The position numbers and the translations under genes are program-made. From NCBI GenBank assembly GCA_958354105.1, contig CATWVA010000010.1:1-60983 (forward strand): 60,983 bases of DNA, given 5' to 3'. Position 1 is the first letter of the stretch; every line of letters begins with the position of its first letter. This document shows, piece after piece, positions 23,006 to 32,600 of this stretch. This stretch comes from an uncultured Collinsella sp. (lineage in GTDB: Bacteria > Actinomycetota > Coriobacteriia > Coriobacteriales > Coriobacteriaceae). The notes below the pieces were generated by a model that worked only from the letters and a program-made list of their open reading frames with translations, did not search any database and had not been told where the DNA came from.

Positions 23006-23755
23006 TTATTTCTTAGCCAGTTTGAAGTAGCGCTCAAATATCAATTCGAAAACGTAATAGAACATTAATCGACTGTCGAGGTCCATGCTGCCCAAGCGGA
23101 TTTCTTTTTGCACGGTGTAGATAGGGTAGTCGGCTAGTTTCGAGAGAGAATTTCGAGAAAAGCCGGTGAGTGTGACGATTTTGCATCCGCGCGTTTTGGC
23201 TATCGATGTGGCGTCAATAGACACCTGCGTCTCGCCGCTTACGGAAACGCTGAAGACCAGGTCGTTTTTGCCAAGCAGTTCTGCGTAGTGCCTCATGACG
23301 TGGCGTTCACTGAGTGTATCGGTATTCTTGCCCATTATTTTGAGCTTTTCAGCCATCTCGAGGCACGGGTATTTCGAAAAGCCCGAGCAGAAGAACACGA
23401 TATGCGAGGCGTCCTGGATAAGGCTCACGACCGAGTCGATGACCCGGTCGTTAAGCAGGTCTTTGGTTTGTACGAGCTGGGTGTCGAGCGGAAGTGTCTC
23501 GATAGTGAATCGATTGCGGTCGAGCGAGGCGGAATACGATTGTTTGAGCTCCGTAAACCCCGAGAAGCCAAGCTTATGGGCAAGCCTTACGATCGTGTTG
23601 GGAGCGACAAAGAACCGTTCAGCAACGCTCTTAAGCGTGACATCGTCAATATCATCACGCAGCTCGATGATGTAGCGCATGATCTCGCCTTCGAGATCGT
23701 TGAGCTTGCTCTCGCCAGCTCGCACATGATCATAAAAAGATTCTTGATCTTTCAT
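23006..23755 (-). CDS. RpiR-family regulator of the first GH4/PTS module
   Basis: The start is placed at the ATG at 23755 (MKDQESFYDHVRAGESKLND), giving 249 residues; a longer frame to 23947 adds 64 atypical residues. An N-terminal HTH_6 domain (about 1-75: TLKSVAERFFVAPNTIVRLA, KLGFSGFTELKQS) is followed by a SIS sugar-phosphate isomerase-like domain (SHIVFFCSGFSKYPCLEMAE, SVSGETQVSIDATSIA). RpiR proteins sense phosphosugars. It diverges from the GH4 gene at 24054, so it should regulate that gene and the following PTS gene. It lies just right of the element boundary. Confidence 0.88.
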   Translation of the reverse strand: MKDQESFYDHVRAGESKLNDLEGEIMRYIIELRDDIDDVTLKSVAERFFVAPNTIVRLAHKLGFSGFTELKQSYSASLDRNRFTIETLPLDTQLVQTKDLLNDRVIDSVVSLIQDASHIVFFCSGFSKYPCLEMAEKLKIMGKNTDTLSERHVMRHYAELLGKNDLVFSVSVSGETQVSIDATSIAKTRGCKIVTLTGFSRNSLSKLADYPIYTVQKEIRLGSMDLDSRLMFYYVFELIFERYFKLAKK

Positions 23756-24053
23756 AAGATGTTTCAGCCCCTCGCACCTCGCTGTACATATGGTACCGCT
23801 TTGTGTAGCCAGGTGAGAAATCGGTAATCGGTCAAGATTGCCTATTACCCATGAACTGGGCAAACGTACGTGTCGGCCTACACATATCTGTGTCGTGAGC
23901 GAAATCATGTGTCCCCGTTTCGCATTGACCTGCGCAGGGGTTTGCAAATGAGCTCAAGTCGCAAAATAACAATCGAAACGAAGCAAGCCGAGGACAACCG
24001 CGGAGCCCAAGGTCTTCGAGAACACCGATCAGCCAACCCTGGAGGGACGGAAC

Positions 24054-25379
24054 ATGAAGGATAAGCTCAATATTGTGATCGTTGGCGGCGGCTCCACGTG
24101 GTGCCCTGGCATTCTTAAAGCCCTGACCAAGCACATGGACATTCTGCCGCTGAACCGCGTGATGCTCTATGACATCGATGCCGAGCGCCAGCGCCCGATT
24201 GGCGAGTTTGGTAAGATCCTCTTCGCCGAGGAGGAGCCCGGTGTGGAGTTTGGTTACACCACCGATAAGGACGAGGCTTACACCGACGTCGACTTTGTGC
24301 TCTGCCAGATTCGTACCGGCGGCTACGAGATGCGCAGCAAGGACGAGAAGATTCCGCTGCATATGGGAATCATCGGTCAGGAAACGGTGGGCCCTGGCGG
24401 CATGGCTTACGGTATGCGCTCCATGCATGACATGGTTGAGATCGTCAACGACGTTCGCGCTCATAGCCCGGAGGCGTGGATTATCAACTACACCAACCCG
24501 GCTGCTATTGTGGCATATGGTCTCGAGCGCGTCCTGCCCGATGAGCATCGCGTCCTCAACATCTGCGATCAGCCCGTCAACCTCATGCGCTCTTACGGTC
24601 GCCTGCTCGGTCGCGATATGAGCAAGACGGAGCCCGTGTACTTTGGCCTCAATCACTTCGGTTGGTTCAAGCACATCTACGATGAAGAGGGCCATGACCT
24701 CGTCCCGCAGATTAAGGAGTACACGGAGAAGAACGGCTTCCTTCCTGCCGATGCCGAGCAGCGTGACCAGTCCTGGCTCGACACCTACGCCATGGTCAAG
24801 GACATGCTCGAGGACTTCCCCGACTATCTGCCCAACACGTATCTGCAGTACTATCTGTATCCCGAGTACAAGGTCGCTCACCTCGACCCCGACTACACTC
24901 GCTCCGACGAGGTCATCAACGGTCGTGAGAAGCGCGTGTTTGCCGAGTGCGAGCGTGTTGCCAAAGTCGGCACCGCAAAGAACTCCTCGGTTGTGCAGAA
25001 CGATGCTCATGGCGATATGATCGTGGAAATCACCTCGGCCATTTATCGCAACACCAACAAGACCTTCATTGTCATCGTGCCCAACAACGGCATTATCGAG
25101 GGCATGCCCGATGACGCCATGGTCGAGGTCGCGGCAAGCGTGGGCGCCAATGGCCCGCAGCCCTATGCTGTTGGCAAGATCGGTACCTTCTATCGCGGTC
25201 TTATGGAGAACCAGTACGCCTATGAGCGCCTGACTGTTGAGGCTTGGATGGAGGGTTCCTACGAGAAGGCTCTGCAGGCACTCACGCTTAATCGTCTGGT
25301 CGGTGATGCTAAGAAGGCTCGTAAGGTGCTCGACAAGCTCATCGAGGCGAACAAGGATTATTGGCCGGAGCTTAAGTAA
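24054..25379 (+). CDS. GH4 6-phospho-alpha-glucosidase (GlvA/MalH-like)
   Basis: This 441-residue protein, of usual GH4 length, starts at an ATG with GGAGGG upstream. The NAD site is IVIVGGGSTWCPGIL (7-21), and the metal/active-site region includes INYTNPAAI and ICDQPVNL. In GH4 the residue after the metal-binding Cys is usually Asp in 6-phospho-alpha-glucosidases and Asn in 6-phospho-beta-glucosidases, so CDQP favours alpha-linked substrates such as maltose-6'-phosphate. The family uses NAD+ and Mn2+ in an oxidation-elimination mechanism. It is followed after 82 bp by a PTS permease that would deliver the phosphorylated disaccharide. Confidence 0.88.
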   Translation: MKDKLNIVIVGGGSTWCPGILKALTKHMDILPLNRVMLYDIDAERQRPIGEFGKILFAEEEPGVEFGYTTDKDEAYTDVDFVLCQIRTGGYEMRSKDEKIPLHMGIIGQETVGPGGMAYGMRSMHDMVEIVNDVRAHSPEAWIINYTNPAAIVAYGLERVLPDEHRVLNICDQPVNLMRSYGRLLGRDMSKTEPVYFGLNHFGWFKHIYDEEGHDLVPQIKEYTEKNGFLPADAEQRDQSWLDTYAMVKDMLEDFPDYLPNTYLQYYLYPEYKVAHLDPDYTRSDEVINGREKRVFAECERVAKVGTAKNSSVVQNDAHGDMIVEITSAIYRNTNKTFIVIVPNNGIIEGMPDDAMVEVAASVGANGPQPYAVGKIGTFYRGLMENQYAYERLTVEAWMEGSYEKALQALTLNRLVGDAKKARKVLDKLIEANKDYWPELK

Positions 25380-25461
25380 CTAGTTCCATATCGCTTGATA
25401 ACTGTTATGGGGCGTGTGGGCTGTAGAGCTGCACGCCCCGTTTCTTTAAGAGGGGTATCCC

Positions 25462-27024
25462 ATGAACAAAGATGAGCTGCTGGCAAAGTTCCAGCGCCTG
25501 GGCAAAGTCCTCATGACGCCCGTGCTGATTCTGCCAATCGCCGGCATCCTCCAGGGCTTTGGCAATGCCTTTACCAGCCCCACCCTTACGGCAGCTGTTC
25601 CCTGGCTTGCTGCTCCGGGCTTTGCGATTTTCTTTTCGATTCTCAAGGCCGCAGCCGGCATCGTTATGAACAACATTCCGGTTATCTTCTCGATTTGTCT
25701 CGCCTATGGCTTCGCCAAGTCCGAGAAGGCTACCGCGGCGCTCTGTGGCTTTTTGGGCTACATGTGCATGAACTCCGTGATGGGTACGTTCCTTACGGCG
25801 ACTGGCGTTATCGATCCCGCGAATCTTACGACGGGCCAGAGCACGATCCTCGGTATTACCACGCTCGACACTGGCGTTATCGGCGGTCTTCTGGTGGGCG
25901 CAATCGTCGCATGGTTGCATAACCGCTACTACAAGATTGAGCTGCCCGCCGTGTTCTCCATCTTCAACGGTACGCGCTTTATCCCGGCGGTGACGCTGCT
26001 CTCATGCAGCATCCTCGCATTGGTCATGTCCTTTGTTTTCCCGTTTATTCAGAACGCTCTCGGTGCGCTGTCCGAGTTCATCAAGACTACGGGTGCCTTT
26101 GGTGCATTTGTCTACGGCGCCGGCGAACGCATGCTCCTGCCTTTTGGCCTGCATCACTTTGTCTATTTGCCGTTCTTCTTCACGTCGCTCGGTGGCGTCG
26201 AGACCATCGACGGCCAGACTGTTCAGGGCGCTATCAATATCTACAACGCGATCCTGGGCTCAGCCAACACGCCGTTTAACATCGAGGTCAGCCGTTTTGT
26301 CATGAACGGCAAGGTTATCTTCGCCATGTTTGGCCTGCCTGGCGCTGCACTCGCCTTCTACAAGACGGCGCTTCCCAAGAACAAGAAGAAGACCGCAGCG
26401 CTCATGATCGCCATCGTGGTGCCTTGCATCCTCTCCGGCATTACCGAGCCGCTCGAGTACTCCTTCCTGTTTATCGCGCCCATCCTCTACGTGTTCCACG
26501 CTCTCATGGCTGGTCTTGCCTATGCGCTGACCTATGCCCTGCAGTTCAACGTGGCTGGCTCCGCGTCCTTCGGTGGCCCGCTCTTGTCGTTGATTTTTAA
26601 CGGCATTATGGGTGCAGCCAAGGGCTCCAACTGGCAGGTTATCCTGTTCCTTGGCCCCATCTACTTCGTGGTGTACTACTTCGTCTTCAAGTTCATCATT
26701 CTTAAGAAGGACCTTAAGACCCCTGGCCGCGAGGAAGAGTCCGACGACGAGGCCGAAAAGGCTCCCAAGACCGTGATCAGCGACCTCATTCCCGCCATCG
26801 TTGAGGCAGTGGGCGGCGACAACAATATTAAGTCTGTCGAGGCCTGTTTCACCCGTCTGCGCATCCAGCTCAATGACTGTGACAAGGTGGTTGATGACGC
26901 CGAGTTTACCGAAAAGCTCGAAGCGCGTGGCATCGTGCATGTCAACGGCGGCGTGCAGATTGTCTACGGCAACATGGCATCTAACTACGCAACTCAGATG
27001 CGCGAGCTGCTGGGTATGGAGTAA
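25462..27024 (+). CDS. PTS EIICB, glucose/maltose family, without EIIA
   Basis: This 520-residue protein starts at the ATG at 25462 after AAGAGGGG. The EIIC membrane domain (about 1-425) carries the substrate-site segment GERMLLPFGLHHFVYLPF and the conserved GITEPLEYSFLF. A linker rich in Glu and Asp (EEESDDEAEK) leads to the EIIB domain with its phosphocysteine in EACFTRLRI. No EIIA domain is fused or adjacent, so EIIA must come from elsewhere. It imports and phosphorylates a sugar; pairing with the upstream 6-phospho-alpha-glucosidase suggests maltose, trehalose-like or sucrose-isomer substrates. It is a paralogue of 28094-29674. Confidence 0.9.
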   Translation: MNKDELLAKFQRLGKVLMTPVLILPIAGILQGFGNAFTSPTLTAAVPWLAAPGFAIFFSILKAAAGIVMNNIPVIFSICLAYGFAKSEKATAALCGFLGYMCMNSVMGTFLTATGVIDPANLTTGQSTILGITTLDTGVIGGLLVGAIVAWLHNRYYKIELPAVFSIFNGTRFIPAVTLLSCSILALVMSFVFPFIQNALGALSEFIKTTGAFGAFVYGAGERMLLPFGLHHFVYLPFFFTSLGGVETIDGQTVQGAINIYNAILGSANTPFNIEVSRFVMNGKVIFAMFGLPGAALAFYKTALPKNKKKTAALMIAIVVPCILSGITEPLEYSFLFIAPILYVFHALMAGLAYALTYALQFNVAGSASFGGPLLSLIFNGIMGAAKGSNWQVILFLGPIYFVVYYFVFKFIILKKDLKTPGREEESDDEAEKAPKTVISDLIPAIVEAVGGDNNIKSVEACFTRLRIQLNDCDKVVDDAEFTEKLEARGIVHVNGGVQIVYGNMASNYATQMRELLGME

Positions 27025-27053
27025 ACGACTCAACCACACGATCAAGATTAATA

Positions 27054-27100
27054 CAGGTCGGCGTCCGATTCTTCAATCGGGCGCCGACCTGTGCTGTTTT
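27054..27100 (+). terminator. Terminator of the first PTS gene
   Basis: CAGGTCGGCGTCCGAT and ATCGGGCGCCGACCTG form a stem at 27054-27091, followed by TGCTGTTTT. It lies about 30 bp after the PTS stop. The remaining gap to 27215 shows no gene. Confidence 0.75.
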
Positions 27101-27215
27101 GGGGCGAATGGGCAAGTACATGACGTGCTCGCTGCTCTCTTTTGGCACTGCCTATCGTGTATTCGGACGCCTTGCGACGGTGAGGGCGTTCTTTTCAGTT
27201 CTAGCATGTTTGCGG

Positions 27216-28016
27216 CTAGCGCTGCGCCCGAAGTCGATTTGCACAGCTGATATATAGAGCGTTAACCGCGCTTTGTAGGCTCATGCCCTCAACCAAGGCG
27301 GTCGAATACTCGCTGAGTGACTCCGTGCTCACGGGTAGCAAGAGCTCACGCGCCCCGTTGTTATCGAATGCCATGTTGCTCGATATCCAAATAACGCGGC
27401 AACCTCGCCGCTTGGCCTCAACGTAAAGATTGAAGATATAGCTCGTCTTTCCTGAGAACGATACAAAGATGGTTAGATCGTCGGGTTGGAGCAGACAGAG
27501 CGATGTCTCCTGTCCCTTGACGGAGCCGAATGAGAAGCACAGTCGGTTTACGCGGCTCAGCTTTTCGCAGAGTGAGCGGGCGGCGAGATTGGAGAATGAG
27601 CTTCCGTATACGTAGACATTTTGCGCATCGAGAAGCCAGTCAACGGCCTGCTCGAGTCGATCCTCAGTGAGCAGGCGTTTTGTTTCAAGCAAAGAGGTCT
27701 CTACGATATCGAAATACCAGGGTATATCGATTTGCTTATGCGCCCTTGCCTCGGTTGTCTCACGCTGGAGCCAAGCGTTGAAGTCGTCAACTTGCTCTTT
27801 GAACGATCGAAAGCTCGAGCCGTTCACGCGCCTGCAGAAGCGCGAGATGGTCGCGGGCGATGTATTGCACGCGCGGGCAAGTTCTTCTATTGAGAGCTCT
27901 GGGACCTCGTCGTGATGGGAGAGGGCGTAGAGTGCGATGTGGGCGTCAAGGCTGCCGCCCTTCTCGACGTCTTCGATACAAGACCTGAGGTTCGAATAGA
28001 CCTCGTACATCGACAT
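27216..28016 (-). CDS. RpiR-family regulator of the second GH4/PTS module
   Basis: This 266-residue protein has an N-terminal HTH_6 domain (ELSIEELARACNTSPATISR, FCRRVNGSSFRSFKEQV) and a SIS domain (NVYVYGSSFSNLAARSLCEK, FVSFSGKTSYIFNLYVEAKR). It lies last in the order GH4-PTS-rpiR on the minus strand, 77 bp after the PTS gene, with a hairpin at 28036-28071 between them that could lower its expression. Its probable signal is a phosphorylated disaccharide made by the adjacent PTS. It is paralogous to the regulator at 23006-23755 but clearly diverged. Confidence 0.87.
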   Translation of the reverse strand: MSMYEVYSNLRSCIEDVEKGGSLDAHIALYALSHHDEVPELSIEELARACNTSPATISRFCRRVNGSSFRSFKEQVDDFNAWLQRETTEARAHKQIDIPWYFDIVETSLLETKRLLTEDRLEQAVDWLLDAQNVYVYGSSFSNLAARSLCEKLSRVNRLCFSFGSVKGQETSLCLLQPDDLTIFVSFSGKTSYIFNLYVEAKRRGCRVIWISSNMAFDNNGARELLLPVSTESLSEYSTALVEGMSLQSAVNALYISCANRLRAQR

Positions 28017-28035
28017 TCAAATCACTCCAAACAAT

Positions 28036-28071
28036 AATGCCCCGGAGCGGATATGCCATCTCCGGAGCATT
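28036..28071 (-). terminator. Intergenic hairpin between the PTS and rpiR genes
   Basis: AATGCCCCGGAG (28036-28047) pairs with CTCCGGAGCATT (28060-28071), one mismatch. On the minus strand the following bases are ATTGTTTGGAG, so it is at best a weak terminator or an mRNA-processing/stabilising hairpin. Confidence 0.5.
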
Positions 28072-28093
28072 GTGGTGAAGCTATGGGACGGAT

Positions 28094-29674
28094 TTATTCC
28101 ATGCCCAAGTATTCTCTCATTTCGACTTTGTAGACAGAAGCTTTATTGCCGTAAACGATCTGAACACCGCCGCCAACGTGCACGATGGCGCTGGCGCCGA
28201 GGTCTTTGGTGAAGACGCTATCGTCCTTGACCAGGGCGGTGTCTTTGAGGCTGAGCCTCAGGCGAGTGAAGCAGGCGTTGACACCCGAGATGTTATCGGC
28301 GCCGCCCACGGCTTCCACGATCTGCGGGATGAGCTCGCTTACCTGGACAGGTGCTTTGGAGTCGATGGCCGACGTGTCATCCGCTGCCTGCGTGTCATCA
28401 TCCTCGCGGCCCGGGGTCTTGAGGTCAAATTTCTTGATAAAGGTGCGGAACAGCACGTAATAGATCCCGAAGTAAGCGATGCCGAGCGGAATGAGCCAGA
28501 ACCAGTTGGAGCCCTTATCGGCGTTCATGATGCCGTTGAAGATCCACGAGAGGAGCGGTCCGCCGAAGGCGGAAGGCCCGGGCACATTGAACTGTACCAG
28601 GTAGGTGAGTACATACGCGATGCCGCACAGCAGAGCGTGGACCACATAGAGTACGGGCGCTACAAAGAGGAAGGAGTACTCGAGCGGTTCGGTTATGCCC
28701 ATGATGGCGGCCGGGATAACGGCGGCGATCATGAGGGAACCGACCTTCTTTTTATTCTCGGGACGGGCACAGTGGTAGATGGCGAGTGCCGCCGCGGGCA
28801 GGCCGCACATGGCGAACAGCACCTTGCCGTTCATGACGTATTTTGAGATGTCGATGTCGTACATCATGCCGGGCGTGTTGAGCATGGCGTTGTAGATGTT
28901 GACAGCACCTTCGACGGTCTGGCCGTCAACCTGGATGCTACCGCCCAGAGAAGTGAAGAAAAACGGCAGGTAGATGAAATGATGCAGGCCGAAGGGCAGA
29001 AGCATGCGCTCGGAGAAGCCATAGATGAACGCGCCAAACACCCCGGTGGAATCGATGAGTGTCGAGGCGGCCTTTAGGCCGGTTTGCACAAACGGAAACA
29101 CGAAGGCGAGCGCAACGCCCACTAGGCTCGCGAAAACGACGGTGAGGGCGGGGACGCAGCGTGTGCCGTTGAAGATGCCGAGCACCGGCGGAAGCTGCAC
29201 CTTATAGAATCGGTTGTGGATCCACGCGACTACCAAGCCGATGATGATGCCGCCGAATACGCCGGTGTCGAGTGTGGTTACGCCCAGGATGGCGTTCTGA
29301 CCGGTCTGCAGGTTGGCGGGATCGATGGTGCCCAGCAGGATAAGCAGCTGACCCATGATCGTGTTCATGGTCATGTAGCCGATGAAGCCTGAGAGTGCGG
29401 CGGTCGCCTTCTCGGCCTTGGCGTAACCGTAGGCAATGCAGATCGCAAAGAGAACCGAGATGTTACCATTGATAACGTTGCCGGCTGCTTTGATGAGTGT
29501 GCTAAAGATCACCATCGGCTCGGTGCCCAAAAACGGGCAGAGCGAGATGAGGTTAGCATTGGAAAGGGCGGAGCCCAGACCGACCAAAATGCCGGAAACG
29601 GGCAGGAGGAGGACCGGCGCCATGAGCACCTTGCCGAGTCTCTGGAACTCGCTGTAGAGCTTGCTTTCTTTCAT
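28094..29674 (-). CDS. PTS EIICB, glucose/maltose family, second copy
   Basis: This 526-residue protein has the EIIC domain with SERMLLPFGLHHFIYLPFFF and GITEPLEYSFLFVAP, an acidic linker (REDDDTQAADD) and an EIIB domain with phosphocysteine in NACFTRLRL. Like its paralogue at 25462 it lacks EIIA. It lies 24 bp after the GH4 gene on the same strand, so the two should be co-expressed. It would import and phosphorylate an alpha-glucoside to be split by that GH4 enzyme. Confidence 0.9.
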   Translation of the reverse strand: MKESKLYSEFQRLGKVLMAPVLLLPVSGILVGLGSALSNANLISLCPFLGTEPMVIFSTLIKAAGNVINGNISVLFAICIAYGYAKAEKATAALSGFIGYMTMNTIMGQLLILLGTIDPANLQTGQNAILGVTTLDTGVFGGIIIGLVVAWIHNRFYKVQLPPVLGIFNGTRCVPALTVVFASLVGVALAFVFPFVQTGLKAASTLIDSTGVFGAFIYGFSERMLLPFGLHHFIYLPFFFTSLGGSIQVDGQTVEGAVNIYNAMLNTPGMMYDIDISKYVMNGKVLFAMCGLPAAALAIYHCARPENKKKVGSLMIAAVIPAAIMGITEPLEYSFLFVAPVLYVVHALLCGIAYVLTYLVQFNVPGPSAFGGPLLSWIFNGIMNADKGSNWFWLIPLGIAYFGIYYVLFRTFIKKFDLKTPGREDDDTQAADDTSAIDSKAPVQVSELIPQIVEAVGGADNISGVNACFTRLRLSLKDTALVKDDSVFTKDLGASAIVHVGGGVQIVYGNKASVYKVEMREYLGME

Positions 29675-29698
29675 GATGTTCCTTCGATGCGCGGGGAG

Positions 29699-31024
29699 TT
29701 AGGACAGGGTCGGCCAATAATCGCCGTTCGCTTCGATCAGGTCGTCGAGGATTTGGCGCGCGACGGTAGTTGAAGGGACGGTCTTGTTGATCGCGATGGC
29801 TTCGAGTGCCTTCTGGTAGGAATGCTCGTAATATGCGTCGACGGCGAGCTTCTCGCTGGCATTCTGCTCTTCGATAAGCCCCTTGTAAAAGGTGGGGATA
29901 GCAGGCTGGCTGATGGGTTCGGGGCCCCAAGAGCGCAGGTAGGCGGGGACCTCGACCATGGCGTCATCGGGCAGATTGGGGATGGCGCCGTTATTCTCGA
30001 CGATTACGAGATAACGTTCGCACTTGTTGTAGGCGATAGAGGCGGCTGCGTCGACGATAAAGTCGCCAAAGACCGTGAAGCTCTGTACGGGGCTCTTGTA
30101 ATTGGCGGGATCTGCCAGGTACTTGTCGTGCTCGGCAAACATCTCCTTCTCGCGTCCGTTGATGACGTTGTCGGCGCGCGTCCAGTTGGGGTCCATGTCA
30201 TCTGCCATGTCTTTGGAGTACAGGTAGTACTGCAGGTAGCTGTTGGGCAGATACTCGGGATAGTCCTTCACAATCTTGACGTATTGACCCCAGGTGTGCA
30301 TCCAGTCCTTGTCCTTGTGATGCTTGTCGCTCACGGCCATGCCGTGCTCGAGAATCATCTGACGGAGCTCCGGCAGACGATCGCGTCCCTGCTTGTCGTA
30401 GATTTTGGTAAACCAGCCAAAGTGATTGAGTCCAAAATACATGGGGTCGATATCGCGCCAGCTGGGAAGTCCGAGCATCTTAGAGTACGAGAGCAAGATA
30501 GCCGTGGGCATATCGCAGATGTTAAGGATATGGTCGTTGTTAAACTCGCGACGTGTGGCCTCGGCGACAACTGCGGCGGGGTTGGAATAGTTGAGGATCC
30601 AGGCGTCTGGACTGTATTTCTTGGCGTAGCGTACGAGGTCGAAGACGCCGGGGATGGACCTGATGCCATAGGAGATCGAACCGCCGGCGCCGCAGGTTTC
30701 CTGTCCTACACAACCGTACTTGAGAGGGATGCGCTCGTCCTGGCGACGCATCTGAAGGCCACCCTGGCGGATTTGTGCGAAGACGAAGTCGACATCGGTG
30801 AATGCCTTTTCGGGATCGGTCGTCACGACAACTTCAATGTCAGGAGCTTCCTGCTCGATGAACTGCTTCATGATGTCGTAGACGAGATGCATGCGCTTCT
30901 CGTCGATGTCGTACAGGGCGAGTTTGCGCAGCGGCAATTCGTTTTTCTTCTGCAATAGGCTCTGGATGATGCCGGGAGTGTGGGTGCTGCCGGCCCCGGC
31001 GATTACAACTGCTTTCTTGTCCAT
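29699..31024 (-). CDS. GH4 6-phospho-alpha-glucosidase, second copy
   Basis: This 441-residue protein, identical in length to the paralogue at 24054, starts at an ATG with AAAGGGG upstream. The NAD motif is IAGAGSTHTPGIIQSL, with ILNYSNPAAV and ICDMPTAILLS further on; CDMP is the form typical of 6-phospho-alpha-glucosidases. It is the first gene of the minus-strand operon GH4-PTS-rpiR. The two copies differ enough throughout that different substrates are likely. Confidence 0.88.
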   Translation of the reverse strand: MDKKAVVIAGAGSTHTPGIIQSLLQKKNELPLRKLALYDIDEKRMHLVYDIMKQFIEQEAPDIEVVVTTDPEKAFTDVDFVFAQIRQGGLQMRRQDERIPLKYGCVGQETCGAGGSISYGIRSIPGVFDLVRYAKKYSPDAWILNYSNPAAVVAEATRREFNNDHILNICDMPTAILLSYSKMLGLPSWRDIDPMYFGLNHFGWFTKIYDKQGRDRLPELRQMILEHGMAVSDKHHKDKDWMHTWGQYVKIVKDYPEYLPNSYLQYYLYSKDMADDMDPNWTRADNVINGREKEMFAEHDKYLADPANYKSPVQSFTVFGDFIVDAAASIAYNKCERYLVIVENNGAIPNLPDDAMVEVPAYLRSWGPEPISQPAIPTFYKGLIEEQNASEKLAVDAYYEHSYQKALEAIAINKTVPSTTVARQILDDLIEANGDYWPTLS

Positions 31025-31120
31025 GTGGTAAACCCCTTTCGTGTGGATTGACCACTTCAGACTACGAAAGCTTTACCTGCGATTCTACCGATTTTCAGAT
31101 TGCGAAAAACGATAGCGGTA

Positions 31121-31150
31121 ATCTTAACAGGATGCGTTTTGCGTGGTTAA
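31121..31150 (-). promoter_or_regulatory. Candidate sigma70-type promoter of the second GH4/PTS operon
   Basis: On the minus strand, TTAACC (31150-31145) is followed 18 bp later by TAAGAT (31126-31121), about 95 bp before the GH4 ATG. The 31025-31260 gap is otherwise without a gene and is AT-rich around this site. Confidence 0.4.
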
Positions 31151-31260
31151 ATAGCGCCGGGAAAGATGCTGACTTGGGCGACGTGTTGCATGGCTGCGGG
31201 AGCGAACGCCAGGCGGTCAAAAGATGGTGGGCGGTGCTGCGGCTTTTGGCTGCAATTGCG

Positions 31261-32490
31261 CTACCCGCGGCGGCGCTCCCAGCGTGCCAGCTTGATCGTC
31301 ACCAGCGTGAGCACCCAGGCTACGAGCGAGAACACGGCACCAACGGCGCCCACGTAGGCAATGCCAATGCCGCTTACCACGGCGCCGCCCACCGCGGTGC
31401 CAAACGAGATACCGACGTTAAACGCCATGGGTTCCACCGAGCTCGCGAGCACCATCGATTTGGGATGGCGGCTGCGGGCCACGTCCATAAAGTGCGTGAT
31501 GCACGAGACCGAGAACAGGTACATGAGCAGCGCCAGGCTAAAGACGAAGGCAAGCGCGAGGGGCATGGTGCCGCCAACGGCAAACAGTCCGAGTAACGCC
31601 GCGGCCTGGAGCACAAACGTCACGAGCAGCGCCTTCATACCGAAGCGCGCGTCGATCCATCCGCCCAGGATGTTCGAGATCAGGCAGAACACGCCGTAGG
31701 CCATAAGGGTGGTGCTGGCCTCGACCGTGCCCATGCCCAGCACCTGCTCAAGATAAGGCGTCACATAGCCGTAGAAAACGTAGACCGACCCCACGCCAAA
31801 CAAAAAGATGAGCATGCCGGTGATGATGCTCGGCTCGCGTAGCAGCCCCGCCTGCTCGCGGAAGGTGGCGGGCTCATCGGTCTGACCGGAGCGCGGCATA
31901 AACGCCACAAGCGCTCCGCAGATCAAAACGGCAAAGGTCAGCGTGCTGTACATGGCCACGTGCCAATCGAGCGTGTCGGCCACAAACTTGCCGATCGAAG
32001 TGACAAAGACCATTGCCACGGAAAACGCACCATATACCACCGAGATGGCAAGTGAAGTTTGCTGCGGAGACAGCAGCTCGGGGATGTACGTTACGCCCAC
32101 GGCGAGCAGCGCGCCCGAGACGGAGCCCAGGACAATGCGCGAGATAAACAGCACCTGGAAGTTGGGCGCCAACGCCATGACCAGGTTGCCGAGCACAAAG
32201 ACGATGCTGTAGCACACGAGCAGCTGGTAGCGGCGAAAACGCCCCGTGCTGAGCGCAAGCACCGGCGTGGCGATAGCGTAGACGAGCGCGAACACGCTGA
32301 TGAGATGGCCCGCGGTGGCAAGCGAGATGCCGAGCTCCGTCGCCAGGTCGCTCTCGATGCCGATGACCACGAACTCCGAGCAGCCGAGCGAAAAGCCTAA
32401 CAACACGAGCAGCGCCAGGCAGAGCTTGGTGCGCGCGGGGGAGAGCGCGGCGGCGGTTGACTTGCTTTTAGGCGTGGTTGCGGCGATCAA
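31261..32490 (-). CDS. MFS transporter, DHA1/AraJ-like efflux family
   Basis: The start is uncertain. I choose the TTG at 32490 (LIAATTPKSKSTAAALSP) with GGAG upstream; a GTG at 32499 overlaps that site. About 409 residues and 12 membrane segments. After a polar N-terminus come LALLVLLGFSLGCSEFVVIG, motif-A-like STGRFRRYQ, and GSVSGALLAVGVTYIPELL with the exporter motif C position in TM5. Family members export sugars or drugs. There is no co-directional partner; it stands alone between the GH4 promoter region and two palindromic repeats. Confidence 0.82.
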   Translation of the reverse strand: MIAATTPKSKSTAAALSPARTKLCLALLVLLGFSLGCSEFVVIGIESDLATELGISLATAGHLISVFALVYAIATPVLALSTGRFRRYQLLVCYSIVFVLGNLVMALAPNFQVLFISRIVLGSVSGALLAVGVTYIPELLSPQQTSLAISVVYGAFSVAMVFVTSIGKFVADTLDWHVAMYSTLTFAVLICGALVAFMPRSGQTDEPATFREQAGLLREPSIITGMLIFLFGVGSVYVFYGYVTPYLEQVLGMGTVEASTTLMAYGVFCLISNILGGWIDARFGMKALLVTFVLQAAALLGLFAVGGTMPLALAFVFSLALLMYLFSVSCITHFMDVARSRHPKSMVLASSVEPMAFNVGISFGTAVGGAVVSGIGIAYVGAVGAVFSLVAWVLTLVTIKLARWERRRG

Positions 32491-32547
32491 GGTTGTCACT
32501 CCAATGTCGCATGAATAAGCGGGATTCAATCCCTGCAACTCTAACAG

Positions 32548-32580
32548 AATGTGACAAAGGGACAGTCCCTTTGTCACATT
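32548..32580. repeat. Perfect 16-bp palindrome, GACAGTCCCTTTGT family
   Basis: AATGTGACAAAGGGAC and its exact complement are separated by one A. It lies 58 bp in front of the MFS start. Related copies are at 2654 and 39299. Confidence 0.8.
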
Positions 32581-32600
32581 CGCGGCGTGGCTGCCGCCCA

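Noticed and set aside
31048..31596. Plus-strand frame in front of and over the end of the MFS gene
   Set aside because: Composition (many Ala, Arg, His, Gly) is that of antisense noise, and most of it overlaps a well-supported MFS gene.
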